Shown: piece by piece, positions 52,887 to 63,239 of the stretch
How the letters are laid out: every line of letters starts with the position of its first letter
How positions within the stretch are numbered: the stretch's first letter is position 1
From: Sphaerolaimus hirsutus
Lineage: Eukaryota; Nematoda; Chromadorea; Monhysterida; Sphaerolaimidae
DNA: 64,000 bases
Direction: 5' to 3'
NCBI GenBank assembly: GCA_964036195.1
Contig: OZ038459.1
Span: 3,593,206 to 3,657,205 of the forward strand
Translations under genes and position numbers: made by a program
The notes under the pieces: generated by a model
Databases searched by the model: none
Told to the model about the DNA's origin: nothing
Seen by the model: only the letters and a program-made list of their open reading frames with translations

Positions 52887-53111
52887 GGTGCCGGTTCTGC
52901 AAGTGGAAAAGTTAAGAGTAAAGAGTAAAGAGTTGAGTAAAATGGTAAACGATAAGTTAAGAGTAAAGTTAAAAGTTAAGAGTTGAGTAAAATGATTTGT
53001 CGTTTTACTCAACTCTTAACTCTTAACTTTACTCATAACTTGTCATTTGTCATTTGACTCAACTCTTAAGTTTTAACTCTTAACTTTTCCACTTGCGGAA
53101 CTGGCCCCAGA
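52887..53111. repeat. Low-complexity hairpin, CAGGTGCCGGTTCTGCAAGTGG family
   Basis: Arms: GCAAGTGGAAAAGTTAAGAG and CTCTTAACTTTTCCACTTGC, with GTAAAGAGTTGAGTAAAATG words between. The ends resemble CTGGTGCCAGTTCCGC, seen also near 43,185, 57,900, 58,136 and 58,246. Confidence 0.65.
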
Positions 53112-53172
53112 GAGATTTTATGATATTTTTGTTTTGATGGTACTGAGATTTTTTAAAATATCTGAAAATTTG

Positions 53173-53577
53173 TACCGTATTTCCTCGAATTACCCCCCGG
53201 GGGGTTTATTTTCAGAGTTGAAATTTGGTGGGGGGTTAAACGAGGGGGGGGGGGGGTATTTCGAGGGGGTGTTAATTATTTCGCAAATTTTTTTATTAAA
53301 TCCGAGTACTAAATGGCTGCTTGTAACGTACACAGACGTCGAAAAATGCAAAAAACCCGCCATTTATAAGACTATCTAAGTACTTAAACAGCATAAACCC
53401 TGTTCTAACATAACAACGTCATTGTTTTAACGTGTGCTCTGCGTTTCCCGGATCACAGAACGCAGCTTTTGTCATCTACATTCTGTACACTGAATTGTAC
53501 AGTACACTGAATTGTAGGTACACTGAATTGTGGGGGGGGTTATTTCGAGGGAGGGGGTGTTTCGAGAAAATACGGTA
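53173..53577. mobile_element. TIR element, TATTTCGAGG family
   Basis: Left end TACCGTATTTCCTCGAATTA; right end GTTTCGAGAAAATACGGTA. The interior GACGTCGAAAAATGCA is shared with the copy after the N gap. Confidence 0.7.
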
Positions 53578-54328
53578 AGATACCGATAAAAAATATTATT
53601 TTTGAGGGAATTTCTGAGATTATATTGCATTATATTTTCGCAAAATCACCCATTTCCAGTGCGTATGTTGGATTAAGAGAATTTTCTTTGTTGTGATTAG
53701 CATTGAAAAAAACGACCGATTTTGAGAAAATATAATTAAATATTATCTCAGAAAATCTCCCAAGCAAAAAATATAATTAAATCTCTTGGGTCATTTTTGA
53801 AAATATAATTAAATCTCTGAGAAAATCTCTTGCAGTTCAAAAAAATCTCATAAAATCTCTCAACTTAAAGTATGATTTAATCAATATTTCAAGGTGCTTG
53901 AACCATTGATAGTAGAAATTAAGCACATTATGTGTTGTTTGACTTTTTCATTCACAATTTCATATGATAATAGCATATTGTCTTCTGATGGCTAACTTTG
54001 TACTATCATGTATTTAGTATCTGAAAAATGAACAAAAATATGGTTTAGGCACATTTTTCCTCATAGTAGAATAAATTACTTTCACATGTGATGATCCGCA
54101 CAGAATTTATCAGATGACTTTTTCACCAAAATTTGATAACTATATTTCCAAAACATGCTGTCAACTCTTTAGTTGTTAAAACGGCTAGAACCCAGTGCAT
54201 AAGTTTACCCGTTGCACAAGTAGCAACACCCAGCGCCAATTCAGACTCAGCGCTTAAATACAGCCCCATACTTGAGCACTGGGTTTTCAGGGGACTGCAG
54301 GGGTTCAGTATGGTCCAGGGGTTAAACA
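53578..54328. other. AT-rich region without supported gene
   Basis: 53,700-53,880 contains repeated AAATATAATTAAATCTC words. A 71-codon frame at 54,133-54,348 has no recognisable domain and is not called. Confidence 0.4.
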
Positions 54329-54517
54329 TACCACATTTGCTTGAATAATCCCCCTGGGGGATTATTATTTCGTCAGACTTTTTTGAGGGGGGGGGGATTA
54401 TTCGAGGGGGAATTATTCAAGGGGGGAATTATTTTTTCCTCATGTGTCTAACAGGGGGGATTATTCGAGGGGGGAATTATTCAAGGGGGGGGGGGAACTA
54501 TTCAAGCAAATACGGTA
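54329..54517. mobile_element. TIR element, GAATTATTCAAGGGGG family
   Basis: Left end TACCACATTTGCTTGAATAA; right end TATTCAAGCAAATACGGTA. Words GGGGGGATTATTCGAGG repeat internally. Confidence 0.65.
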
Positions 54518-55247
54518 TTTACGTTTACTCAAAAATACAAATACTTGAGTACTTAGTAAATACATCTAAATTTCCTCTGAAAACGTACCAGTACTCTCTT
54601 TTATGTATACTTCCTGAAAGTACTTAAGTACAGAAAATGTATTTCAGATAACTTTTTTATTGGCTCTTTCATGCCATAGAACAGAAAAAGGAAGGAAAAA
54701 CTACAAATGGAGGGAAAATAGCCAAAAATTGGTACATGAGAAAATATACAGATAGTTAAAAATAGATCAAAATTGGCAAAAACCACATGAACTAGTGAAT
54801 TTGAAGGTGAAAATGGGCCAATATAGAGAGATTTTCTAGAGAGATTTTCTCAATCAGGAGAAAATATAATTAAATCTCTCTGGAAAATCATGGAAAAAAT
54901 ATAAATCTCAGAAAATCTTATATTTTCTGAGATTTTCTGAGATTTTTTAAATATAAATCTCCCGGAGATTTTTTCAATGCTAGTTGTGATTCGGAATATT
55001 CAACGATTCAGCTAGTTTTTCCCAGTGTGTCTAGGCAACTGAAACAATGCCGGCTGTCAATCGACTAGTTTTTACCAATCGCTCTTATCAATTTCTGTCC
55101 AAATAAAAAGACCTATCTATCAAATGCGGTCTTAGTCAATGCCGATTGTCGACGAATGTCCATGTCGCTCAGGGAAACAAAATAGAATAACTTTTGTGAA
55201 CATGGAAAGTGTCGTGAACAGTGTCGTTATCGGAACCGCGGTACTAC
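54518..55247. other. Repeat-rich non-coding region
   Basis: 54,530-54,650 carries degraded TACTTGAGTACTTAGTAAAT words of the CAGAGTTGT family. 54,820-54,980 carries GAGATTTTCTGAGATTT words. No gene supported. Confidence 0.4.
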
Positions 55248-55716
55248 CAGAGTTGTGTGAATTACTGAACTTTTTTCAAAAGTATATGTAAATGTAAGTA
55301 TTTTATTTTTACTCACTACAAAGTATAGAAAATGTAAAATACTTTTTTTACTCATACTCATGTGTAAAATACTTTTCCCCAGGAAAATGTAAAAGCGGGT
55401 ATTTTTCCCCTGGGAAATGTATTTTTACACTACTTTTTACATTCGAGAGTGAGTTTTACACTGAAAGACATAATATATGTCATTTTTAATGATGATTGAG
55501 TATTTTTTTTATTAAATGATATGATTTCTTCAAAACTGTCTTATTTTAGCAACAGAAAATTGTGATTTTAGCAACAAAAATACATTTTGTCTGTACGCGT
55601 GTACTTTTAAAATGTACGCGTAAAGGTAAGTACGTTATTTTTTGAAAAAAGTTTATGTGAGCGTACTCGTGTACGCGTACTTTTCGAGTAAATGCACGTA
55701 CATGTTAACAACTGTG
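55248..55716. mobile_element. hAT-like element, CAGAGTTGTG ends
   Basis: Left end CAGAGTTGTGTGAATTACTG; right end ACATGTTAACAACTGTG. An exact 8-bp duplication, GGTACTAC, flanks it (55,240-55,247 and 55,717-55,724). Subterminal GTACGCGTAAAGGTAAGTAC words. Same family as 13,700-14,650. Confidence 0.83.
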
Positions 55717-56150
55717 GGTACTACTAATGCGATGTTCTTTGATCGTGGTGTTTAAGTGTTTGTCTGAATGCTTTGAACAGGTTGTCAAAGATCCAGAAAC
55801 TGGATGTCAACTAGAGATTAAGTATGGCAAACCCCCTGGAAAGAGACTTGTTCAATTTTTTTGGTATTTTTTTGTAAAAATTTAAAACAATACTAATATA
55901 GTTTTAGAGTTTAAAGAATAATTTTCGAGTTTTTATTGCTAAATAACAGCATTTTCAAATTGCTTTTGTTCTACAGCTATGAATAGATTCAAGCGAAGTT
56001 TAGGTTTTGAATGGTGTTTCTACATTATATATATGTGCGTTGTCAGCCAAAAATACAAACAAACAAAAAATCGAAAATTTTAAAATGTTTTTGAATGTTT
56101 GATTTTTGTTTGCCACCATTACTAGTGGCAAAGTCTGGCAACAAAATTCC

Positions 56151-56787
56151 CTGGGGCCAGATTTAATTCTCCCTACAGATTTGTAGGGTAGGGCGTACAC
56201 CCGATAGATTTTTTAAAGTTCAGCCGCATCGACGCACATGCACCGAGAGCAAGGCGGTTTGTAAAATATACGAAACCATCCCTTAAGGTCGTAGATATTG
56301 CAATATGACGTATATCACTTCGATTTTGGCACGGAAATCATGATTTCATCATTTCTTGGCCGTCGGCCAATTCGTTTTTTATTTTATTTTGTCGGGCGGG
56401 TTACTCGCATAAGTCGTGCTTTTGTGTAGTCACGTGGTCACTTTTTTAGTGTTCACTGTCTGCAACCGAAACCATGAGGGCAGCGACAAGAAAGAAATGC
56501 ATGCACGAGCGTACAAAAGCGCGACTTATGCTAGTAACCCGCCCGACAAAATAGAATAAAAAGCGAATTGGCAGACGGCCAAGAACTGACGAAATAGTGA
56601 TTTCCGGGCCAAAATCGAAGTGATATACGTCATATTGCAATATCGGCGACCTTAAGGGATGGTTTCGTATATTTTACAAACCGCCTTGCTCTCGGTGCGT
56701 GTGCGTCGATGCGGCTGAACTTCAAAAAATCTATCGGGCGTACGCCCTACCCTACAAATCTGAAGGGAGAATTAAATCTGACCCCTG
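56151..56787. repeat. Long foldback element, about 255-bp inner arms
   Basis: CTGGGGCCAGATTTAATTCT at the left is matched by AGAATTAAATCTGACCCCTG at the right. Arms run inward through TAGGGTAGGGCG, GAAACCATCCCTTAAGGTCG and TTATTTTATTTTGTCGGGCG to a loop of about 86 bases at 56,426-56,511. Only scattered mismatches. Non-coding. Confidence 0.83.
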
Positions 56788-57215
56788 GATGAATTTATTT
56801 ATGATATTGGTAGTTTGCCAAAATTTGTATCTACAAAGTCACTTTGAGTTGATTTGAATATTGTTCACACAATAATTCACTGCAAAAATTCATTTTATAA
56901 CCTTGTTTGATCACTATTCCATGCCAAACTTCACTTGGAAGTCACGAACATTCGACTATAAGGCGATATACAAACATGTTGACAAAAAATGGATATTTTT
57001 GACACAAATCACCACTTATAATGCTATCCGATGGCTCCACAGCCATTTTATGGTCATATATAACATCACAGAGTATTGCCACTGTCTTATATACCTACCG
57101 TATATATGTTGACACAAGGTCATATCTGGGAGCTTTAAAAAAAACGTTTTTTATTAACAAAAACATCGAGTTAAAAAAAAAACGTTTTTTTCAACTCTAT
57201 TTAAGACTATTTATA
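56788..57215. other. AT-rich region without supported gene
   Basis: No exon or repeat end that I can support. AAAAACGTTTTTT-like words near 57,140 and 57,175. Confidence 0.4.
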
Positions 57216-57556
57216 TTCCCGAAAAATTTGGAGTTTATGTATCTCGCACAACTGGGGATATGCGGTTCGGCACTAATTCATAAAGCAGGTGCCGAACCTG
57301 GAGTGGACGGTGTTTACATCATAACGATCACAAAATCACTCAACGCAAAGGTCACGCTTAGGGCAGCCTGTGATAGGTGATCGCCCCAGGCTGTGCTCGC
57401 TGCATGGCTCCAGCATCATGCACGTCGGCGGCGGTGGCGCACAGCGGCGGGGCGACAGAGAAACCTGGGGCCAGTCCCGCAAGTTGACAAGTACTTTACT
57501 GTTGACCCGTGACTTTACTTTTGAGTTTACTCTAGACATTCAACTTGACTCTTGGC
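57216..57556. repeat. Segmental duplication, copy 2 (first part)
   Basis: Matches the flank and body of copy 1: TATTCCCGAAAAATTTGGAG then, without the 41,560-41,827 insertion, ATCTCGCACAACTGGGGATA and onward to TTGACTCTTGGC. Confidence 0.78.
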
Positions 57557-57884
57557 TAGTGATGGAAAAAGCGCCAGGACTTTGGCGCCAAGCGCCATGG
57601 CGCATTTCCGAACCCCAGCGCCAAATGCCAATGGCGTCAAGCGCCGGAAGCGCCATGGCGCTGTTTGCTTTGGTGCTAGCGCCAAGCACCAGCACCAGGC
57701 ATTTTTTCCTGGCGCCCGGGCCAGGCGAAAATAGAGCCAAGCGCCAAAAGCGTCATGGCGCTTGTTATAGGTGTGGCGCCAAGCGCCAATGGCGCCACAG
57801 CAAAATTGCGCAAAAAGCGCCATTGGCGCCTTTTTCTTTGGCGCTAGCGCCAAGCGCCAGCGCCATGGCGCTTTTCTATCACTA
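57557..57884. mobile_element. hAT-like element with GGCGCT/GGCGCC words
   Basis: Left end TAGTGATGGAAAAAGCGCCA; right end TGGCGCTTTTCTATCACTA. Flanks CTCTTGGC (57,549-57,556) and CTCTTGAC (57,885-57,892) form an 8-bp duplication with one mismatch. It sits at the same position of the duplicated segment as the unrelated CAGGGTTGG element in copy 1. Confidence 0.8.
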
Positions 57885-57944
57885 CTCTTGACTTTGCGGA
57901 ACCGGCACCAGGGGCAGTCCTACAGGGGCCAGTTCCACAAAATG

Positions 57945-58142
57945 AGAAGTGAGAAGTGAAATGGCAAAGGCGAAGTGAAACGGCAAGTGAATTGGCAAAA
58001 GCGAAGTAAAAAAATAAAAAAAATAAATAGTTTCTCTTCGCTTTTGCCATTAACGTGCCAATTCACTTGCCATTTCACTTCGCCTTTGCGCTTTTACTTC
58101 GCCTTTGCCATTTCACTTCTCACTTCTCATTTTGCGGAACTG
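57945..58142. repeat. Low-complexity hairpin, AAGCGAAGTGAAATGGCAA family
   Basis: GAAGTGAAATGGCAAAGGCG words on one side and CACTTCGCCTTTGCCATTTC on the other, bounded by GCCAGTTCCACAAAATGAG and CATTTTGCGGAACTGGCACC. Forms a strong inverted repeat. Confidence 0.7.
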
Positions 58143-58245
58143 GCACCAGGTTTTTGTATCCAAATATTTTGTTGTAAATACAATTTGGACACCAAAACAT
58201 AATATTTGGATACACAATTGACACTTTTACACTGCCCCCTGCCCC

Positions 58246-58570
58246 TGGTGCCGGTTCCGCAAGTGGCAAAGTCAAGTGTAAAGTTAAAACTCAAGAGCAA
58301 AGTCAGGAGTGAAGAGTAGAGTATTTGTAAAAATGTGGGACTGGCACCAGCGCAGCGGTAGTCCTCGCTGCAGCGCCGCCCACAAGCCTCCACAGCTTTT
58401 GGCAACATGCCAGAAACCGTCAAGTTTTGTAGTTGGGCGTCAGAAACCTGCCGTGTTTTTTGTGAATGCTTGTTTTTTCGGTGAAAATGCAGAGTGAATT
58501 GACTCACTGGCCACATGTTATCCAGATGGGATAGTTTTTTAAATTTTTCCGGGTTGGTGTAATCTGAAAA
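58246..58570. repeat. Segmental duplication, copy 2 (second part)
   Basis: CTGGTGCCGGTTCCGCAAGT, then CTGGCACCAGCGCAGCGGTA and CCGCCCACAAGCCTCCACAG, matching 43,400-43,650 with a few differences. Confidence 0.7.
58335..58450 (-). pseudogene. Cys-rich exon-like fragment (copy 2)
   Basis: The minus strand reads NLTVSGMLPKAVEACGRRCS then EDYRCAGASPT. It is nearly the same as the fragment at 43,425-43,530, so the protein-like reading is preserved between copies. No further exons identified. See copy 1 for the possible PAN-like interpretation. Confidence 0.3.
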
Positions 58571-58659
58571 CATTTTTATTGTTGGTATGTAGGGGTCTCC
58601 AAGGTTTTGGCCCTCACAAGGACTGGATAGGTAGCAAATTGCTCCTCTGGAGATATAGA

Positions 58660-59014
58660 TACCGTATATCCTCGAAAAAGTCCCCCGGGGAGCTATTTTT
58701 CGTCAGAGATTTTGAGGGGGGAGTTATTCAAGGGGGGCTTTATTTTTTCCTCATAACTTGCAGGTAGGTAGGTGTGTATACACTGCGTAAAATACACACT
58801 GTGTATCTCTGCTTTCACTGCTTTAGGCTAACATTCTTTTGTATTTTTTGTCTCACACACTGCACTGCATTTGCATTTCGTTTTTTTCGCTTGTTGCAGT
58901 ATCTTCTCCACCCATCACAGAGGGGGGAGTTATTCAAGGGGGAGTTATTTTTTCGCCAGAGCTTTTGAGGGGGAGTTATTCAAGGGGGGGTGTCTTATTC
59001 GAGGATATACGGTA
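58660..59014. mobile_element. TIR element, GTTATTCAAGGGGG family
   Basis: Left end TACCGTATATCCTCGAAAAA; right end CTTATTCGAGGATATACGGTA. Same interior word set (GGGGGGAGTTATTCAAGGGG, TTATTTTTTCCTCA) as 34,507-34,899. Confidence 0.72.
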
Positions 59015-59289
59015 GCTGGAAAAATTTTCTGGGGGGGGTCGTGGGGGCAGAATATACAGGCTTTACAGTGCATAAAACGCAGAAAGGGGAAATATCGCTA
59101 AAAACAGATTAAAAGTAGCTAAAACTGGCTAAAAAAATGTATATAAACATGTGTATAGGCGACAGCCATGATTTTGAAGGTGAAAAACTATAAATTGATA
59201 TGAAAATTAATGATTTTGAGCAAAAATTGGGTCAAATTTTTTCGAAAATCGCTCCAGATTGGTAGGTAGCTGAGCGATTTGAACTCAGG

Positions 59290-59458
59290 GGCAGGGTTGG
59301 ATTTATGAAAAAAAATTGTGATCAAATTGTAAAAAATGTATTTTATTTTAATTTTATTCTTGTTTTATTTTATTCCTAAAAGTTGTTAATAAAATAAAAT
59401 GACACCACCAATATTGAGACTTTACTTTACATTTTTCATGACAATTGACACTTTGCAT
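59290..59458. repeat. hAT-like element of the CAGGGTTGG family, cut by assembly gap
   Basis: Begins CAGGGTTGGATTTATGAAAA and continues with ATTTTATTTT words and GACAATTGACACTTTGCAT up to the gap. Confidence 0.6.
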
Positions 59459-59658
59459 NNNNNNNNNNNNNNNNNNNNNNNNNNNNNNNNNNNNNNNNNN
59501 NNNNNNNNNNNNNNNNNNNNNNNNNNNNNNNNNNNNNNNNNNNNNNNNNNNNNNNNNNNNNNNNNNNNNNNNNNNNNNNNNNNNNNNNNNNNNNNNNNNN
59601 NNNNNNNNNNNNNNNNNNNNNNNNNNNNNNNNNNNNNNNNNNNNNNNNNNNNNNNNNN
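59459..59658. other. Assembly gap (200 N)
   Basis: Exactly 200 unresolved bases, a conventional placeholder length. Frames spanning it are meaningless. Confidence 0.99.
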
Positions 59659-59955
59659 GCAGACGTCGAAAAATGCAACAAAAACCGCAATTTAAAAGGT
59701 TCTGTAGACTAATATTAGTATGTAGATGGTATGTACACTGTTCTAACGTGACACCGACAGTGTTTTAACGTGTGTTCTGCAGTACACTGAACACAAACTA
59801 CAGTTATTGTCATGTACGTTCCCTTTACACTCAATTTGGGGGGGGGGTATTTCGAGGGGGGGGGTGATTGTTTCATAGTGGTCTCGAGAGGGGGGGGTCA
59901 AACGAGGGGGGGGGGTATTTCAAGGGGGGGGGGGGTATTTCGAGGAAATACGGTA
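59659..59955. mobile_element. Right part of a TIR element, TATTTCGAGG family
   Basis: GCAGACGTCGAAAAATGCAA as in 53,330, then G-rich words and the right end TATTTCGAGGAAATACGGTA. The left end is in the gap. Confidence 0.65.
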
Positions 59956-60105
59956 AGCTGTGCCTTCATCGAGTACTTTTGCACAAGAAATTTATTGTTG
60001 TCAACCAACTTTGTATTTAGACCTATTCTTTAGTGAACAAGATGTTTTGCACAAGATATTTGAATGAATGTATTCATAATGAGTAATTCTAATTACATTG
60101 CGCAG

Positions 60106-61317
60106 CTCCATTGCTCAAATCGGACGCCCCCGCCCCCGCCCCCGCCCCATCTGTACCACGCAACGTCACCGATGACGCCAGTCGATCCCGCAGGGCGCTG
60201 GTCAATGTTACAGACCAAATTTTGGACAATGACGGTCAGTTACACTACATAAAATGCGTAATTTGTTCATTAATTAATTACATTTCCTTCATTAACACTT
60301 CATTTTTCCGTATAATTGTGTAACACCTTTAAGACATTTTTAAACATGTAAATATTTACGATGTTTTATACAAAATATGACTAGTGCACAAGTATTATGT
60401 GTTGTGCACAAGTTATTTTTACTTGAAGCTGAAAAATATGTAAATTTGTTTTGCTTTTGAATTTAAACGTAAGTAAAATCCAAACTTTTGTCAAAAATGA
60501 GAATGCAATCCTTACGTATCAATTAAAATACAATTTTGCAATGTCTTTTCCGTTTCGAGTCAAAATGACTTGTGCACAACACATTCGACTTGTGCAAGAG
60601 TAATATTTTCTATAATATAATGCATGCAAATAGAAGTTAATACACTGTCACATACGCATCAGTCCAGTCTCATTTCGAACTGCAGGTGCACTGCGTGTGC
60701 AGCGTTCCCATAACAACAACGACGGGATGGAAGACGCTATGGGTGAACAGAATGACACGAAGCCATGTCGCACTAACCTGTGCAAGCTGTACACCAAGCT
60801 GTTCACCACGATTGGCGAAATGGACACCGTCACTATTGAGGATGTTGTGAGTTCGCTTTTTTATAACTTCCAGTCATGTGCGTGCGTGCGTGTGTGCGTG
60901 TCTGTGCGTGTGTGTGTCTGTGCGTGTGTGTGTCTGCGTGTGTGTGCGGATGCGTATGCGTGTGCGTGTGCGTGTGCGTGTGCGTGTGCGTGTGCGTGTG
61001 CGTGTGTGTGTGCGTGTGCGTGTGCGTGTGCGTGTGTGTGTGTGTGTGCGTGTGCGTGTGCGTGTGTGTGTGCGTGTGCGTGTGCGTGTGCGTGTGTGTG
61101 TGCGTGTGTGTAATGTTTAATTCAATGCTATTTCCCAAAAAGTTCAATCACACTCTGTTCATTCTCCCAGAATCCGTCGTCCAGACACATTGCCGCCACG
61201 GATGTACTGCTGGTGGTCCAAGTGACAATCATCGTTTTTGTAATTGTTTCCGCTTTAATTTTTCTAATTAACAAGAAGAAAGCGGCTCATGTTCCAAATA
61301 TTGTTCAACATGTGTAA
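60106..61317 (+). CDS. Spliced gene for a single-pass membrane protein (5' end missing)
   Basis: Three exons fit together by splice site and phase: 60,106-60,234 (acceptor ATTGCGCAG, donor GTCAGT), 60,686-60,846 (acceptor AACTGCAG, donor GTGAGT) and 61,171-61,317 (acceptor TTCTCCCAG, stop TAA). The order is an Ala/Pro repeat (DAPAPAPAPSVP); two N-glycosylation sequons (NVT twice) around a dibasic SRSRR that looks like a proprotein-convertase site; a third sequon (NDT) with two cysteines; then a 21-24-residue hydrophobic helix (VVQVTIIVFVIVSALIFLI) followed by NKKK and a short tail. This predicts a type I surface protein with a small cytoplasmic end. The first exon and any signal peptide lie upstream, possibly in the N gap. 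Family unknown. The second intron holds a TGTGCG microsatellite. Confidence 0.6.
60876..61113. repeat. (TGTGCG)/(TG) microsatellite in an intron
   Basis: About 235 bp of alternating TG with frequent CG steps, between the GTGAGT donor at 60,847 and the acceptor before 61,171. Long Val/Cys or His/Thr frames through it are artefacts. Confidence 0.95.
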
Positions 61318-61442
61318 ATACCTCGTTCCTCGTTATTTTGCCCATTATTTTGACCGTATATTTTGCGCAGTTGGTGAAAATGACTTATATTGACATTAGC
61401 AGAAATCAGAAATTGACATCAGAAAAATTAGCTGGGCATTAG

Positions 61443-61534
61443 TCACCTCCAACGAGGTGTCCGATCTGAGCGACGGGGACGCTCCCAGCGTGTCAGATCA
61501 TGTACAGATTGCATGGACGTGTTTCTGTTATTGA
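61443..61534 (+). CDS. Possible alternative 3' exon
   Basis: After GGGCATTAG the plus strand reads TSNEVSDLSDGDAPSVSD then HVQIAWTCFCY and TGA. Acidic, Ser-rich and protein-like. It lies 125 bp after the TAA of the membrane-protein gene and could be an alternative last exon or the start of another gene. No phase-compatible donor was established, so this is weak. Confidence 0.25.
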
Positions 61535-61539
61535 TCTCC

Positions 61540-61988
61540 TCGGCTTCAAGTCAAAGCAACTTGTGCACGACACACGTGACTTGTGCACAAGTCTAATTGT
61601 TGACAAAATGATTTAATTTGATTGATTTGAACAAAAACGTATCACCTCTGCTTCAAGTCATGGCGACTTGTGCACGACACACGTGACTTGTGCACTAGTC
61701 TAATTGTTGACAAAATGATTTAATTTGATTGATTTGAACAAAAACGTATCATCTCTGCTTCAAGTCATGGCGACTTGTGCACGACACACGTGACTTGTGC
61801 ACTAGTCTAATTGTTGACAAAATGATTTAATTTGATTGATTTGAACAAAAACGTATCACCTCTGCTTCAAGTCATGGCGACTTGTGCACGACACACGTGA
61901 CTTGTGCACAAGTTTAATTGTTGACAAAATGATTTAATTTGATTGATTTGAACGAAAACATATCTCCTCTGCTTCAAGTCAAAGCGAT
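61540..61988. repeat. Tandem array, 107-bp unit, about four copies
   Basis: TTGTGCACGAC recurs at 61,561, 61,668, 61,775 and 61,882, an exact 107-bp period. Each unit contains CACACGTGACTTGTGCAC, then AATTGTTGACAAAATG, ATTTAATTTGATTGATTTGA and CTCTGCTTCAAGTCA. Units are almost identical, so the array is young. Confidence 0.92.
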
Positions 61989-63060
61989 TGATGTTGATTA
62001 TGGAAAATTGACTTCTGCACTAGTAACATGTGTTGTGCACAAGTCTCTTTGACTTGAAATATGAAAAATGTTTTCAAAAAGGTGTAAAACGTTCACCAAT
62101 GTCCTACTAATTAATTCTCTAATGTTTTTTTTATTTATGTCTATTTGAATTAGAAATGTGTCACCTGTACTTCCAATAAACACTTCACACATTCCAGTTG
62201 CAACACAAATTTATACTTGCACAATCCGCATTTGATGCAGTCAATAATTCTCTGCACCAAATGTCCCCAATCACTACATCTGCTTATTTCACATTGCTAC
62301 AATTGACTGCATATATTCATCGATAAATGCATCGAGTGAGTAATTAAAGTGGGTTGGGTGCGCTGGAACACTTATCGATTGCTCTATTTATATATGCAAG
62401 TGCATTTTAAGTACAACGTGTGTTCTATTTCCAGTTCACACGCATTAATCTGCTTAATTTACGTAACTTGCTACTTAGTGGTTTACATTTGCAAATTTAT
62501 TCATTTGCGGCACCTAAGTGTGTTACATTCAACGATTCCTGAACTTGTACTTATGTTTTCATCTATTTATGACCTCTTTTTTGCATTTCTATCAGTAGCC
62601 AAATCGAACTTGAGATGCGCGATATGAGTTACTAGTGCACAACACAATGTCTCTTTAATTACACCCCTAAGTTTGCCGATGCGCAACACACTTCACTTGC
62701 GGATCAGGCCAAATCTGCTTAAATACATTCCACAATTAATCTCTCCGCAACACACTTCACTGGCGGACCGGAAAATTTCATTTAATTACAGTTCCGGTAC
62801 TCCGGTCCGGTAGTCACGTGGATTTGTGCACAAGTGCATTTTGCTTTGTATACGAAACAAAAAAGCTGTCTCCGCAAATGCAGTTACTTGTGCACAAGTG
62901 ATATTCTTATTCCACTTGTGCACAAGTTGAAATAGCCCGGTGTCATAACTATTGACACAGATGACCTGGGAATGTGATTTTTTGCATGCGGTATCAGGAA
63001 ATGTTTTCAAATGCGCATGGCAAATTGAAGAGCGATCGCACAACATTTAAAAAAATTATA
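61989..63060. other. Non-coding region rich in GTGCACAAGT palindromes
   Basis: ACTTGTGCACAAGT and close variants occur near 62,034, 62,824, 62,885 and 62,917. Several further GCGCAACACACTTCACTTGC/GG-type words lie at 62,680-62,770. No exon supported; a 92-codon frame at 62,349 is not called. Confidence 0.5.
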
Positions 63061-63239
63061 TATTATGAGACAATATAGTGTCATGCGCTAGTAAGTCATC
63101 TTCCATAAATTTTTGTTATTTGGAATTCTAAGCGGATCCATAATCAGTGAGTCGTGCTGTATAAGGAACACACCATTTAACATCGATATAACACGTTTGA
63201 AATCTGCGCGACACACCGACTCCTGCAGTAGAACATGGT

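Noticed and set aside
59399-59768. Frames with long X runs
   Set aside because: They cross the 200-N gap.
60833-61271. Val-Cys, Arg-Val and His-Thr frames
   Set aside because: Reading of a TG/CG microsatellite in an intron.
60106-61317. Retroviral-type envelope gene
   Set aside because: A dibasic site and C-terminal helix are suggestive, but the gene is split by introns, very small, and not next to a gag-pol or LTR. Kept as a membrane protein of unknown family.
61540-61988. CRISPR-like array
   Set aside because: The 107-bp units are near-identical over their full length, with no spacer/repeat alternation, and the context is eukaryotic.
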